Positions 15,770 to 24,276 of a DNA stretch of 64,000 nucleotides are shown here, piece after piece. Positions within the stretch are counted from its first letter, which is position 1, and each line of letters begins with the position of its first letter. Under the pieces are notes generated by a model that did no database searches, was not told where the DNA came from, and was given only the letters and a program-made list of their open reading frames with translations. A program made the translations under genes and the position numbers. The stretch covers positions 5,623,001-5,687,000 of the forward strand of contig NZ_CP096040.1 of the NCBI RefSeq assembly GCF_023935105.1, read 5' to 3'. This DNA comes from Caulobacter segnis (GTDB taxonomy: Bacteria; Pseudomonadota; Alphaproteobacteria; Caulobacterales; Caulobacteraceae).

Positions 15770-17365
15770 ATGACCGACGCCGCCCTCCCCGCCAGCGAAG
15801 CGCCCAAGACCGCCCCCGCCAAGCCCGAGGTCGACTGGGGCAAGCTGTTCCTGGGCTTCGGGGCCATGGTCATCGGCCAGTTCATGGCCATCCTGGACAT
15901 CCAGATCGTCGCGGCCTCGCTGCCGCAGATCCAGGCCGGCGTCGGGGCCAGCACCGATCAGATCAGCTGGATCCAGACCGCCTATCTGATCCCCGAGGTC
16001 GTGATGATCCCGCTGTCGGGATATCTGTCACGGCTGTGGGGCACCCAGCGGCTCTACCTGATCTCGTGCACCGGCTTCATCGTCATGAGCGTGCTGACGG
16101 GCCTGAGCTCGTCGATCGACATGATGATCCTGACCCGGGCGCTACAGGGCTTCATCGGCGGGGCGATGATCCCGACGGTGTTCGCCGTGGCCTTCACCGC
16201 CTTCCCGCCCGAGCGGCGGGTGACGGCCAGCGTGATCATGGGCCTGATCGTCACCCTGGCCCCGACGGTCGGCCCCACCCTGGGCGGCCACTTGACCGAG
16301 GCTCTGTCCTGGCGCTGGCTGTTCTTCATCAACGTCCCGACCGGACTGATCGTGCTGTTCGGCGTGGCCCGCTGGGGCGAGTTCGACAAGGGCGACCCCA
16401 GCCTGGCCAAGGGCTTCGACTGGTTCGGCCTGGCCGTGATGGCGATCTTCCTGATGAGCATGCAGTACGTGCTGGAGGAAGGCGCCAAGGACGACTGGTT
16501 CGACGACACCGGCATCCTGTGGCTGACCGTGGTGGCCGTGCTGGGCGGAACCCTGTTCATCTGGCGACAGCTGACCTATCGCAACCCCATCGTCGAGCTA
16601 CGGGCCTTCGCCAACCGCAACTTCACCGTCGGCGTGGCCATGACCGCCGTCTCGGGCGCCAGCCTGTTCGGGGGCACCTTCCTGCTGCCGCAGTTCCTGG
16701 GCCGGGTGCGCCACTATTCGGCGTCGGAGGTCGGCACCACCATGGTCGTCTCGGGCCTGTCGATGTTCCTGACCGGGCCCATCGCCGGGCGACTGGTGCG
16801 CAAGACCGACCCGCGCGTGCCGATGTTCATCGGCTTCGTTCTGGCCGGCTGGGGCATGTACATGGCCCACGGCGTGACCAAGGACTGGGGTTTCTGGGAG
16901 TTCGCCGGGGTTCAGGCTTGCCGTGGCGTCGGGGTCATGATCGCCATGATCGCGACCCAGCAGATCACGATGAGCACCCTGCCGCCGCACATGGTCAAGA
17001 ACGCCTCGGGCCTGGTGAACCTGTCGCGCAACACCGGCGGGGCGATCGGCCTCGCCCTGCTGGCGACCTCGATCACCCAGCAGACGGCGCTGTACTACGA
17101 CGACATGACCTCGAAGGTCACCCAGGGCGGGGCCACGGCCAACATGATGGCCGGCCTGACCGAGCGGATGATGCAGCTGGGCGTCGCCGACCCCGGCGGC
17201 GCGGCGCGCAAGGCCATCGGCGGCATGATGCAGCAGCAGGCCACGGTGATGGCCTTCGGCGACAGCTTCACCCTGCTGGCCATCGGCTGCTTCGTCGCCG
17301 CGGGCGTCTCGCTGCTGGCCGCCCCCGTCAAGAACGCCCCCCCGCCGCCTTCGGACGCTCACTGA
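15770..17365 (+). CDS. emrB: EmrB/QacA-type MFS multidrug transporter (DHA2)
   Basis: 531 residues with about 14 hydrophobic segments, the DHA2 drug/H+ antiporter layout. MAILDIQIVAASLPQIQ in the first helix carries the family D-x-x-x-V pattern. RLWGTQRLYLIS is the loop 2-3 motif A region and GPTLGGHL motif C. It exports hydrophobic drugs or toxicants with EmrA across both membranes. Its stop overlaps the tetR start by 1 nt (TGATG), indicating translational coupling. Confidence 0.93.
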   Translation: MTDAALPASEAPKTAPAKPEVDWGKLFLGFGAMVIGQFMAILDIQIVAASLPQIQAGVGASTDQISWIQTAYLIPEVVMIPLSGYLSRLWGTQRLYLISCTGFIVMSVLTGLSSSIDMMILTRALQGFIGGAMIPTVFAVAFTAFPPERRVTASVIMGLIVTLAPTVGPTLGGHLTEALSWRWLFFINVPTGLIVLFGVARWGEFDKGDPSLAKGFDWFGLAVMAIFLMSMQYVLEEGAKDDWFDDTGILWLTVVAVLGGTLFIWRQLTYRNPIVELRAFANRNFTVGVAMTAVSGASLFGGTFLLPQFLGRVRHYSASEVGTTMVVSGLSMFLTGPIAGRLVRKTDPRVPMFIGFVLAGWGMYMAHGVTKDWGFWEFAGVQACRGVGVMIAMIATQQITMSTLPPHMVKNASGLVNLSRNTGGAIGLALLATSITQQTALYYDDMTSKVTQGGATANMMAGLTERMMQLGVADPGGAARKAIGGMMQQQATVMAFGDSFTLLAIGCFVAAGVSLLAAPVKNAPPPPSDAH

Positions 17366-17973
17366 TGCCGCGCATTCCCGGACAGATCGATGTCGCCAAG
17401 ACCGAAGCGATCCTCGACGCCGCCGTCGAGGTGATCGGCGAGCGCGGCCTGGCGGCCCCGATGGAGGCCATCGCCCGCCGCGCCGGGGTCTCCAAGCAGA
17501 CGGTCTACAACCACTACGGCTCGAAGGCCGACCTGATGCGGGCCCTGATGACCAGGCGGGTGGAGAGCATCACCGCCTCGCTGCGCGAGCCCGGCGCGGT
17601 CGACAATCCGACCGAGGCCCTGGAGGCCTACGCCCGTTCGATGCTGGAGACCGTGGTCACCAACAAGAGCTATTCGATGATGCGGGTGATCATGCTGGGC
17701 GCGGGCGAAATGCCGGACGTGGCCCAGGAGGTCTTCGAGGCTGGCCCCCGCGCCGCCCGTCGGCAGCTGGCGGCCTTCCTGCAGATGGAGACCGAGCTGG
17801 GTCGGCTGAAGGTCGAGAACTTCGAGGAGGCCGCCGAGTTCTTCTCCGGCATGGTCATGGGCCACAGCCAGATGCGCTCGATGCTGCGCCTGCCGTCCGA
17901 CAAGACCCCGGAAGAGTACGGCCGCCTCGCGCGGGAGGCGGCCGTCCGTTTCATGAGAGCTTACGCGCCCTAG
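17365..17973 (+). CDS. TetR/AcrR-family regulator of the emr operon
   Basis: 202 residues. The N-terminal helix-turn-helix region runs from AILDAAVEVIGERGL to GVSKQTVYNHYGSKADL (about 11-58). A helical ligand-binding domain follows, with conserved YSMMRVIMLGAGEMPDVAQEV resembling the AefR-like C-terminal domain. It is the last gene of the emrA-emrB-tetR operon and probably represses it; a palindrome at 14563-14578 is a candidate site. The ligand is unknown. Confidence 0.9.
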   Translation: MPRIPGQIDVAKTEAILDAAVEVIGERGLAAPMEAIARRAGVSKQTVYNHYGSKADLMRALMTRRVESITASLREPGAVDNPTEALEAYARSMLETVVTNKSYSMMRVIMLGAGEMPDVAQEVFEAGPRAARRQLAAFLQMETELGRLKVENFEEAAEFFSGMVMGHSQMRSMLRLPSDKTPEEYGRLAREAAVRFMRAYAP

Positions 17974-17990
17974 CCTTGGTGGGACCTGGC

Positions 17991-18806
17991 TTACGCTTCC
18001 TCGGCGTCCGGCATGCCCATCATGTGGAAGCCGGCGTCGACGTGGACGACTTCGCCCGTGGTCGACTTGCCGAGGTCCGAGGCCAGCCACAGGGCGCAAC
18101 CGGCGACGCCTTCCATCGAGGTGTCTTCCTTCATCGCGCTGAACGCGCGGCCTTGGGCGATCATGCCGCGGCCGCCCGAGATGCCGGCCAGGGCCAGGGT
18201 GCGCATGGCGCCGGCCGAGATGGCGTTGGCGCGGATGCCCTTGGGCCCCAGGTCGCGGGCGATGTAGCGGGTCGAAGCTTCCAGAGCCGCCTTGGCCACG
18301 CCCATGGTGTTGTAATTCGGGATGGTCCGCTCCGACCCCAGATAGGTCATGGTGATCAGCGAGCCGCCGTTCGGCATGATCTTGCTGGCGCGCTTGGCCA
18401 CGTCGACGAAGCTGAAGGCCGAGATGTTCATGGCCAGCAGGAAGCCCTCGCGGGTCGTGTTGTCCACGAACGAGCCCTTAAGCTCGTTCTTGTTGGCGAA
18501 GGCCACCGAGTGGATCACGAAGTCGATCGTCCCGAAGACCTTCTCGATCTCGGCGAAGGCGGCGTCCATCGAGGCGTCGTCGGTGACGTCGGCCGGGATC
18601 AGCGTCTTGACGCCGATGCTCTCGGCCAGCGGGCGCACCCGGCGCTCCAATTCCTCGCCCTGGTAGGTGAAGGCCATCTCGGCGCCCTGGGCGGCCAATT
18701 GGCTGGCGATGCCCCAGGCGATCGAGTTGTGGTTGGCCACGCCCATGACGAGGCCCTTCTTGCCCCGCATCAGCTCGCCCTTGGGGAACGCGTAATCGTC
18801 GGCCAT
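17991..18806 (-). CDS. fabI: Enoyl-[acyl-carrier-protein] reductase (NADH)
   Basis: 271 residues from the ATG at 18806 with GAAAGAGGG upstream. It is an SDR-fold enoyl-ACP reductase that completes each cycle of fatty-acid elongation and is the target of triclosan-type inhibitors. The nucleotide loop is GVANHNSIAWGIA. The FabI catalytic Tyr-x6-Lys is in PNYNTMGVAKAALE. ISGGRGM and the C-terminal VVHVDAGFHMMGM also fit. It is near fabB and fabA on the same strand but separated from them by a glycosyltransferase gene. Confidence 0.95.
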   Translation of the reverse strand: MADDYAFPKGELMRGKKGLVMGVANHNSIAWGIASQLAAQGAEMAFTYQGEELERRVRPLAESIGVKTLIPADVTDDASMDAAFAEIEKVFGTIDFVIHSVAFANKNELKGSFVDNTTREGFLLAMNISAFSFVDVAKRASKIMPNGGSLITMTYLGSERTIPNYNTMGVAKAALEASTRYIARDLGPKGIRANAISAGAMRTLALAGISGGRGMIAQGRAFSAMKEDTSMEGVAGCALWLASDLGKSTTGEVVHVDAGFHMMGMPDAEEA

Positions 18807-18883
18807 GTGTCGGGCCCTCTTTCGCAAATCGTTGACCGCTGGTTAGCAGGGGCCGGCGCCCGGCGGAACCCTTCAGCGGTCTT

Positions 18884-20686
18884 TCAGCGTCGGACCCTGT
18901 CGGCCAAGGCCGCTTCCAGCGACCGGGCGAAGGCTGAGGGATCGAACACGGCGGACGCCTCGACGGCCGCGCGGACACGGGTTTTCAGGGCCGCCAGGCC
19001 CGCGCGGTCATCGGCCAGGGCGACGGCCTTGGCGACATAGCGGGCGCGGTCAGCCGCGATCAGCTCAGGCAGGTCCAGGGCCGTCAGCAGGCTGGCCCCG
19101 ACCCGGCTGGCGAAACTCTTGCCCGGCAAGCTCAGTATCGGAATCCCCATGCGCAGGGCGTCGCTGGCGGTCGTGTGGGCCCCATAGGGCCAAGTGTCGA
19201 GCACGAGATCGGCCAGGGCGTGGCGGGCCAGGTGCTCGGCGTGCGGCGCGGGCTGAGCAAAGACCAGCCGCTCCAGCTCGATCCCGCCGGCGACCGCATG
19301 GGCGCGCAGGTTTTCCGCCGCTCCCGGCGCGCCGGCATAGAGCCAAAGCACGCTCCGCGGCGCGGCCTTCAGGATCGCCATCCAGGTCGCGAACACCTCG
19401 GGCGTGATCTTGGCCGGATTGTTGAAACAGCAGAAGACGAAGACGGCCTCGGGCAGCCCCTCGGCGGCGCGGCTCGGCGGCGGCGGAAGTTCGGTCAGGC
19501 GGTCATTGGGCTGGTAGAGCGGCAGGCGGACCACCGCCTCGGACCAGAACCCTTCCGCGCCCGGCGGGATGGTCACGGCGTCGGCCAGGACGATGTCGGC
19601 ATGTCGGCCCAGCGTGCCTGGATAGCCTAGCCAACTGACCTGCACCGGCGCGGCGCGATGAGCCAGGATCCCCGGCCGGCCGTCCTGGGTATAGCCCTTG
19701 AGGTCGACGACGATGTCGACGCCGCGCGCACGGCAAAGCTCGGCGATCGCCGCGTCCGACAGGCTGCGGACCTCGATCCAGTGCTCACAAGCGGCCTTCA
19801 GGCGCTCGCGCATCGGGCCGCCCGTGTCCGGACCATACGAAACGGCGAAGATCTCGAACCGGGAGCGGTCGTGCGCCTCCAGCACGCCCGCCAGCAGGCG
19901 AGCCGTGGCGTGCGCGTGCAGGTCGGACGACAGATAGGCCACGCGGATCCTGTCGCCCGGCGGCCGAACCGGCCATGTCGGCGCTGGGCGCTCGGGCGGC
20001 GCGGCCAGTTCGGCGCAGCGGCGGTGCAGGGCCGGCTCGTCGAACATCGCCAGGGCGGCGAAGGGCGAAACACCCAGCCGACCCAGCTTCAGGTCCGCCT
20101 TGACCAGCATGTCCAGCGCCGCGTCCTCGCGCCAGTCGCAGGTCTGGCGGCGCGCCCACATCAGGTCGCCCGAGACGCGGGTGTGCAGCGGGTCGATCTC
20201 CAGCACCGCTTCCAGATCGCGCGCCGCCTCGGCCGGTCGGTTCAGCAGCGACTTCAAGGCCGCGCGGCTGGCCAGCGTCTTGGCGTCGCCTGGCGAGAGC
20301 TGGACAGCGCGATCGAGCACCGCCAGCGCCTCCTCGAAGCCGCCCAGTCTTTGCAGCGATACGGCCAGGGCGCCGAGAACCGGCGGGTTGTCGGGATCGA
20401 CCGCCAGAGCGGTACGAGCGGCGGCGACCACCTCGGCATCACGCCCTAGGCTATTGAGAACCAAGGCCTTTGCGGACAGCAAGCCAGGTCGCTCACTATC
20501 CAGCACCAGCCCTTCGTCAAGGGCGACGAGCGCCGCTTCCGCCTGGTCCAGCCCCAGTCGCGCCACGCCCAGCAGGTGCCAGGCCTCGACGCTGGGCGCT
20601 TCGAGGACCAGCCGCTCGCACAAGGCGGCGGCCTCGGCCAATCGGCCGGCTCTGTACAGATCGAAAGCCTCGCGGGCGGTCGTCAA
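18884..20686 (-). CDS. TPR-repeat O-GlcNAc-transferase-like glycosyltransferase (GT41)
   Basis: 600 residues. The N-terminal third (about 1-200) is tetratricopeptide repeats (ALVALDEGLVLD and ALAVLDRAVQLSPGDA segments). From about 240 a GT41 domain begins with RIRVAYLSSDLHAHATARL, then VDIVVDLKGYTQDGRPGILAHR, VQVSWLGYPGT and the UDP-sugar site YGAHTTASDALRMGIP. GT41 enzymes O-glycosylate proteins; in Caulobacter the related modular TPR enzyme FlmG glycosylates flagellin. The start is a TTG 18 bp behind the fabB stop, suggesting coupled translation. Acceptor and sugar are unknown. Confidence 0.88.
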   Translation of the reverse strand: MTTAREAFDLYRAGRLAEAAALCERLVLEAPSVEAWHLLGVARLGLDQAEAALVALDEGLVLDSERPGLLSAKALVLNSLGRDAEVVAAARTALAVDPDNPPVLGALAVSLQRLGGFEEALAVLDRAVQLSPGDAKTLASRAALKSLLNRPAEAARDLEAVLEIDPLHTRVSGDLMWARRQTCDWREDAALDMLVKADLKLGRLGVSPFAALAMFDEPALHRRCAELAAPPERPAPTWPVRPPGDRIRVAYLSSDLHAHATARLLAGVLEAHDRSRFEIFAVSYGPDTGGPMRERLKAACEHWIEVRSLSDAAIAELCRARGVDIVVDLKGYTQDGRPGILAHRAAPVQVSWLGYPGTLGRHADIVLADAVTIPPGAEGFWSEAVVRLPLYQPNDRLTELPPPPSRAAEGLPEAVFVFCCFNNPAKITPEVFATWMAILKAAPRSVLWLYAGAPGAAENLRAHAVAGGIELERLVFAQPAPHAEHLARHALADLVLDTWPYGAHTTASDALRMGIPILSLPGKSFASRVGASLLTALDLPELIAADRARYVAKAVALADDRAGLAALKTRVRAAVEASAVFDPSAFARSLEAALADRVRR

Positions 20687-20704
20687 ACGCGCCCCCGAGA
20701 TCCG

Positions 20705-21919
20705 CTAGTCGACGCGGCTGAAGATCAACGTGCCGTTGGTGCCGCCGAAGCCGAAGCTGTTGGACATCACCGTGGTCAGCGGCGTGTCGGCGCGCTGGCG
20801 CAGGATCGGCAGGTCGGCGAACTCGGGGTCCAGCTCCTCGATATGAGCGCTCTCGGCGGCGAAGCCGTTGTTGAGCATCAGGATCGAGTAGATGGCCTCC
20901 TGCGCGCCGGCCGCGCCCAGGCTGTGGCCGGTCAGGGACTTGGTCGACGAGATCATCGGCGGCTTGTCGCCGAACACCTCGCGCACCGCGCCCATCTCCT
21001 TGCTGTCGCCGACCGGCGTCGAGGTGCCGTGCGGGTTCAGGTAGTCGATCGCGCGATCGCCGGCCTGCGCCATCGCCAGGCGCATGCAGCGCGCCGCGCC
21101 CTCGCCCGAGGGCGCCACCATGTCGTAGCCGTCGGAGTTGGCGGCGTAGCCGACCACTTCACCGTAGATCTTGGCCCCGCGCGCCTTGGCGTGCTCGTAC
21201 TCTTCCAGCACCACGATGCCCGCGCCGCCGGCGATCACGAAGCCGTCGCGGTTCTTGTCGTAGGCCCGGCTGGCCACCGCTGGACGGTCGTTGAAGTTGG
21301 TGCTCATGGCGCCCATGGCGTCGAACAGGTTCGACAAGGTCCAGTCCAGCTCCTCGCAGCCGCCGGCGAAGACGATGTCCTGCTTGCCCATCTGGATCTG
21401 CTCGGCGCCCGCGCCGATGCAGTGGGCGCTGGTCGCGCAGGCCGAGCTGATCGAATAGTTGATCCCGCGGATCTTGAACCAGGTCGACAGCACCGCCGAC
21501 GGGCCCGAGCTCATGGCCTTGGGCACCGCGAACGGGCCGATCCGCTTGGGACCCTTCTCCATCGTGGTGGCGGCGGCCTGGACGATGATGCTGGTCGAGG
21601 GACCGCCCGAACCGACGATCAGGCCGGTGCGCTCGTTCGAGATCTCGCCCTCCGCGAGCCCGGAGTCGGCGATCGCCTGCTCCATGGCGACGTGGGCATA
21701 GGCCAGGCCGGGCGACAGGAAGCGCGCCGCGCGGCGATCCACCAGCGACTCCCACTCGATCTGGGGCGCGGCATGGACCTGGCAGCGGAAGCCGCGCTCG
21801 GCGTATTCCGGTGCGAAGATCACGCCGGACTTGGCTTCGCGCAGGGAAGCCAGCACCTCATTGGCGTTGTTGCCGATGGACGAGACGATCCCCAGTCCGG
21901 TGACGACGACGCGACGCAT
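20705..21919 (-). CDS. fabB: 3-oxoacyl-[acyl-carrier-protein] synthase I
   Basis: 404 residues, thiolase-fold condensing enzyme. The triad is visible: active-site cysteine in SSACATSAHC near residue 163, histidine in NPHGTSTPVGD near 298 and histidine in KSLTGHSLGAAG near 333. With FabA it makes unsaturated fatty acids. It lies 89 bp behind fabA on the same strand, the classic fabAB operon, and is followed closely by the GT41 gene. Confidence 0.96.
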   Translation of the reverse strand: MRRVVVTGLGIVSSIGNNANEVLASLREAKSGVIFAPEYAERGFRCQVHAAPQIEWESLVDRRAARFLSPGLAYAHVAMEQAIADSGLAEGEISNERTGLIVGSGGPSTSIIVQAAATTMEKGPKRIGPFAVPKAMSSGPSAVLSTWFKIRGINYSISSACATSAHCIGAGAEQIQMGKQDIVFAGGCEELDWTLSNLFDAMGAMSTNFNDRPAVASRAYDKNRDGFVIAGGAGIVVLEEYEHAKARGAKIYGEVVGYAANSDGYDMVAPSGEGAARCMRLAMAQAGDRAIDYLNPHGTSTPVGDSKEMGAVREVFGDKPPMISSTKSLTGHSLGAAGAQEAIYSILMLNNGFAAESAHIEELDPEFADLPILRQRADTPLTTVMSNSFGFGGTNGTLIFSRVD

Positions 21920-22008
21920 GTCTCTAATTCCTCTTCTCCCCCCAAACCCATCAGGGGGCCGGCTCTCTAACGTCCGGTCTCGTCCAACGGATCTCTGCTT
22001 CTAACGGA

Positions 22009-22524
22009 TCAAGACGCCATCTGCTCGGCCGTGAACAGGCCGACCTTCAGGTCCTTGGTTTCGTAGATCACCTTACCATCGGCTTCCAGGACGCCCTCGC
22101 CGATTCCCATGACGAGCTTGCGCATGATGACCCGCTTCAAGTCGATCTTGTAGACGACTTTCTTGACGGCGGGCGTGACCTGGCCGGTGAATTTCACCTC
22201 GCCGACGCCCAGGGCGCGGCCCCGGCCGGGCGCGCCCGACCAGCCCAGGAAGAAGCCGACCAGCTGCCACATGGCGTCCAGGCCCAGGCAACCCGGCATG
22301 ACGGGGTCGCCGATGAAGTGGCAGCCGAAGAACCAGAGATCGGGATTGATGTCGAACTCGGCCTCGACATAGCCCTTGCCGTACTTGCCGCCGTCGGACT
22401 CGATCCGCACGATCCGGTCGAACATCAGCATCGGCGGGGCCGGCAGCTGGGCGTTGCCCGGACCGAAAAGCTCGCCGCGACCGCAAGCCAGGAGTTCTTC
22501 GAAGGTGTAGGCGTTCTTCTGCAT
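22009..22524 (-). CDS. fabA: 3-hydroxydecanoyl-ACP dehydratase/isomerase
   Basis: 171 residues. FabA dehydrates 3-hydroxydecanoyl-ACP and isomerises trans-2- to cis-3-decenoyl-ACP, the branch point to unsaturated fatty acids. Catalytic H69 is in FFGCHFIGDPVMPG and D83 in GLDAMWQ. Length and motifs match the dimeric hotdog enzyme. It is the first gene of fabA-fabB. No irr/fur-type regulator, sometimes linked to fabA, is adjacent. Confidence 0.97.
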   Translation of the reverse strand: MQKNAYTFEELLACGRGELFGPGNAQLPAPPMLMFDRIVRIESDGGKYGKGYVEAEFDINPDLWFFGCHFIGDPVMPGCLGLDAMWQLVGFFLGWSGAPGRGRALGVGEVKFTGQVTPAVKKVVYKIDLKRVIMRKLVMGIGEGVLEADGKVIYETKDLKVGLFTAEQMAS

Positions 22525-22595
22525 GGGGGACGCCCTAGCACGGCGGCGGGTCAGGCCTCAACGTTTCCCTGATCCCGTATGTTCCTGGAGCTTGA

Positions 22596-23108
22596 CTATC
22601 CCTTGCGGCACTGGATGGCCGGATCGGTGCCCCAGATGTCGGTTTCCCGCGCCCAGCCGGATGATCCGTCCGCCCGCAGGCGGCACCAGCCCTTCTCGCA
22701 CTTGTCGAGGTTGGCGATCGCATGCCCCTTCAGATAGGCGCTGACCTTGGCCCCGGGCTTGGGCGCGTTCAGCAGCGGCAGATTGCTGGGCTGCACCCGC
22801 ATGGCCGAGCGGCGGCCGTCGGTGGTGCGCTTGTGGACCCAGGCCAGCCCGCCCTCGGGATCACAGATCCGCCGCCACTCGCGCGTTTCGGCCACGACCT
22901 GCACCGGCAGGCCCTTGGCATGGTAGATCCATAGCAGCTGGTGGGCCTCGTCCGGACCGTTGCGCGCATTGACCTCGGCGTATTTCAGCGAGACGTAGCG
23001 CGGCACGTCTAATCCCGAAGGGGTGATCCGGGGTCCGTCGGCCGCCGCCGGGCCGGCCAGTAAGGCCGTGCTCGCCGCAATTCCGACGAGACTGGCGGTC
23101 AAATGCAT
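22596..23108 (-). CDS. Secreted SH3-like domain protein
   Basis: 170 residues from the ATG at 23108, which places a clean signal peptide (MHLTASLVGIAASTALLAGP, cleavage after AAA) at the start. The next upstream ATG at 23153 would bury it. The mature part has two bacterial SH3-like units: KYAEVNARNGPDEAHQLLWIY to GLAWVHKRTT, and PNLLLN-like linker to GWCRLRADGSSGWARETDIWG. Such domains often bind peptidoglycan or partner proteins in the periplasm. A palindromic motif lies 18-30 bp upstream. Confidence 0.75.
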   Translation of the reverse strand: MHLTASLVGIAASTALLAGPAAADGPRITPSGLDVPRYVSLKYAEVNARNGPDEAHQLLWIYHAKGLPVQVVAETREWRRICDPEGGLAWVHKRTTDGRRSAMRVQPSNLPLLNAPKPGAKVSAYLKGHAIANLDKCEKGWCRLRADGSSGWARETDIWGTDPAIQCRKG

Positions 23109-23125
23109 CCTGAACGCCCCGCGTG

Positions 23126-23138
23126 ACGAACGATGTTC
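23126..23138. promoter_or_regulatory. ACGAACGATGTTC motif upstream of SH3-like gene
   Basis: This 13-mer with a GAAC-GAT-GTTC dyad lies 18-30 bp upstream of the preferred start at 23108. It matches the cores of the palindromes at 4836 and 28848 except for one transition. It is a candidate repressor or activator site. Confidence 0.4.
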
Positions 23139-23225
23139 TATTTTCGACGGCATGTTGCTTGGCCCCCTCGGGCCCCTTTGCTACAGCTTTCAAACGCCCG
23201 TCAGTGAGAGCTTTTCAAACCGCCC

Positions 23226-24212
23226 ATGGCCGCCCGCAAGCTCAAAGTCATCGTCACCCGCAAACTCCCCGATCCGGTGGAGACGCGGATGTGCGAACTG
23301 TTCGACACCGAACTGAACGTCTCCGACAAGCCCTTGACGGCCGATGAACTGGTCGACGCCATGAGCCGCGCTGACGTGCTGGTGCCGACGATCACCGATC
23401 GTATCGACTCCCGCCTTCTGTCGCGATCCGGCGATCAGCTCAAGTTGATCGCGAATTTCGGGGCCGGCGTGGACAATATCGACGTCGCCACCGCCAACGC
23501 GCGCGGCATCATCGTCACCAACACGCCCGGCGTCCTGACCGAGGACACCGCCGACCTGACCATGACCCTGATCATGGCCGCCTCGCGCCGGATCGTCGAA
23601 GGCGCCGAGGTGGTTAAGGCCGGCGGCTTCCACGGCTGGTCGCCGACCTGGATGCTGGGCCGCCGCCTGTGGGGTAAGCGCATCGGCATCATCGGCATGG
23701 GCCGCATCGGCCAGGCCGTCGCCCGCCGCGCCAAGGCCTTCGGCATGCAGGTGCACTATCACAACCGCAAGCCCGTCAGCCCGCGCATCGCCGAAGAGCT
23801 GGGCTGCACCTACTGGGAAAGCCTGGACCAGATGCTGGCCCGGATGGACTTCGTCTCGATCAACTGCCCGCACACCCCGGCCACCTACCACCTGCTGTCG
23901 GCCCGCCGGCTGAAGCTGCTGCGACCGCACGCCGTCGTCGTCAACACCGCCCGCGGCGAGGTGATCGACGAAGGCGCCCTGGCCAACATGCTGGCCAAGG
24001 GCGAAATCGCCGGCGCCGGCCTCGACGTCTACGAGCACGAGCCGGCCATCAACCCCAAGCTGCTGAAGCTGCCCAATGTCGTTCTGCTGCCCCACATGGG
24101 CTCGGCCACGGTCGAGGGCCGCATCGACATGGGCGAGAAGGTCATCGTCAACGTGAAGACCTTCATGGACGGCCACAGACCGCCGGACCGGGTCATCCCG
24201 TCGATGCTTTAA
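23226..24212 (+). CDS. D-isomer-specific 2-hydroxyacid dehydrogenase (glyoxylate reductase-like)
   Basis: 328 residues. NAD(P)H-dependent reduction of a 2-oxoacid such as glyoxylate or hydroxypyruvate is likely. IANFGAGVDNIDV is the substrate loop, GIIGMGRIGQAVARRA the Rossmann loop (about 157-172), and VNTARGEVIDE carries the catalytic arginine. E in DVYEHEP and the catalytic histidine in LLPHMGSATVEGR are intact. The NRKPVSP stretch after the dinucleotide fold fits NADPH preference. It is divergent from the SH3-like gene. Confidence 0.9.
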   Translation: MAARKLKVIVTRKLPDPVETRMCELFDTELNVSDKPLTADELVDAMSRADVLVPTITDRIDSRLLSRSGDQLKLIANFGAGVDNIDVATANARGIIVTNTPGVLTEDTADLTMTLIMAASRRIVEGAEVVKAGGFHGWSPTWMLGRRLWGKRIGIIGMGRIGQAVARRAKAFGMQVHYHNRKPVSPRIAEELGCTYWESLDQMLARMDFVSINCPHTPATYHLLSARRLKLLRPHAVVVNTARGEVIDEGALANMLAKGEIAGAGLDVYEHEPAINPKLLKLPNVVLLPHMGSATVEGRIDMGEKVIVNVKTFMDGHRPPDRVIPSML

Positions 24213-24276
24213 GGCGAAGCTTGACCTGAAGTTCAGAACCGAGCACCTGTCGCGAAGGTTGCATCGGGGGCTTTGC

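Noticed and set aside
14734..17973. A 1079-codon open frame crossing emrA and emrB and running into tetR
   Set aside because: Its first two thirds are an out-of-frame shadow of emrA and emrB (Arg/Pro/Gly-rich, no domains). Only the last 202 codons, from the ATG at 17365, are real (TetR).
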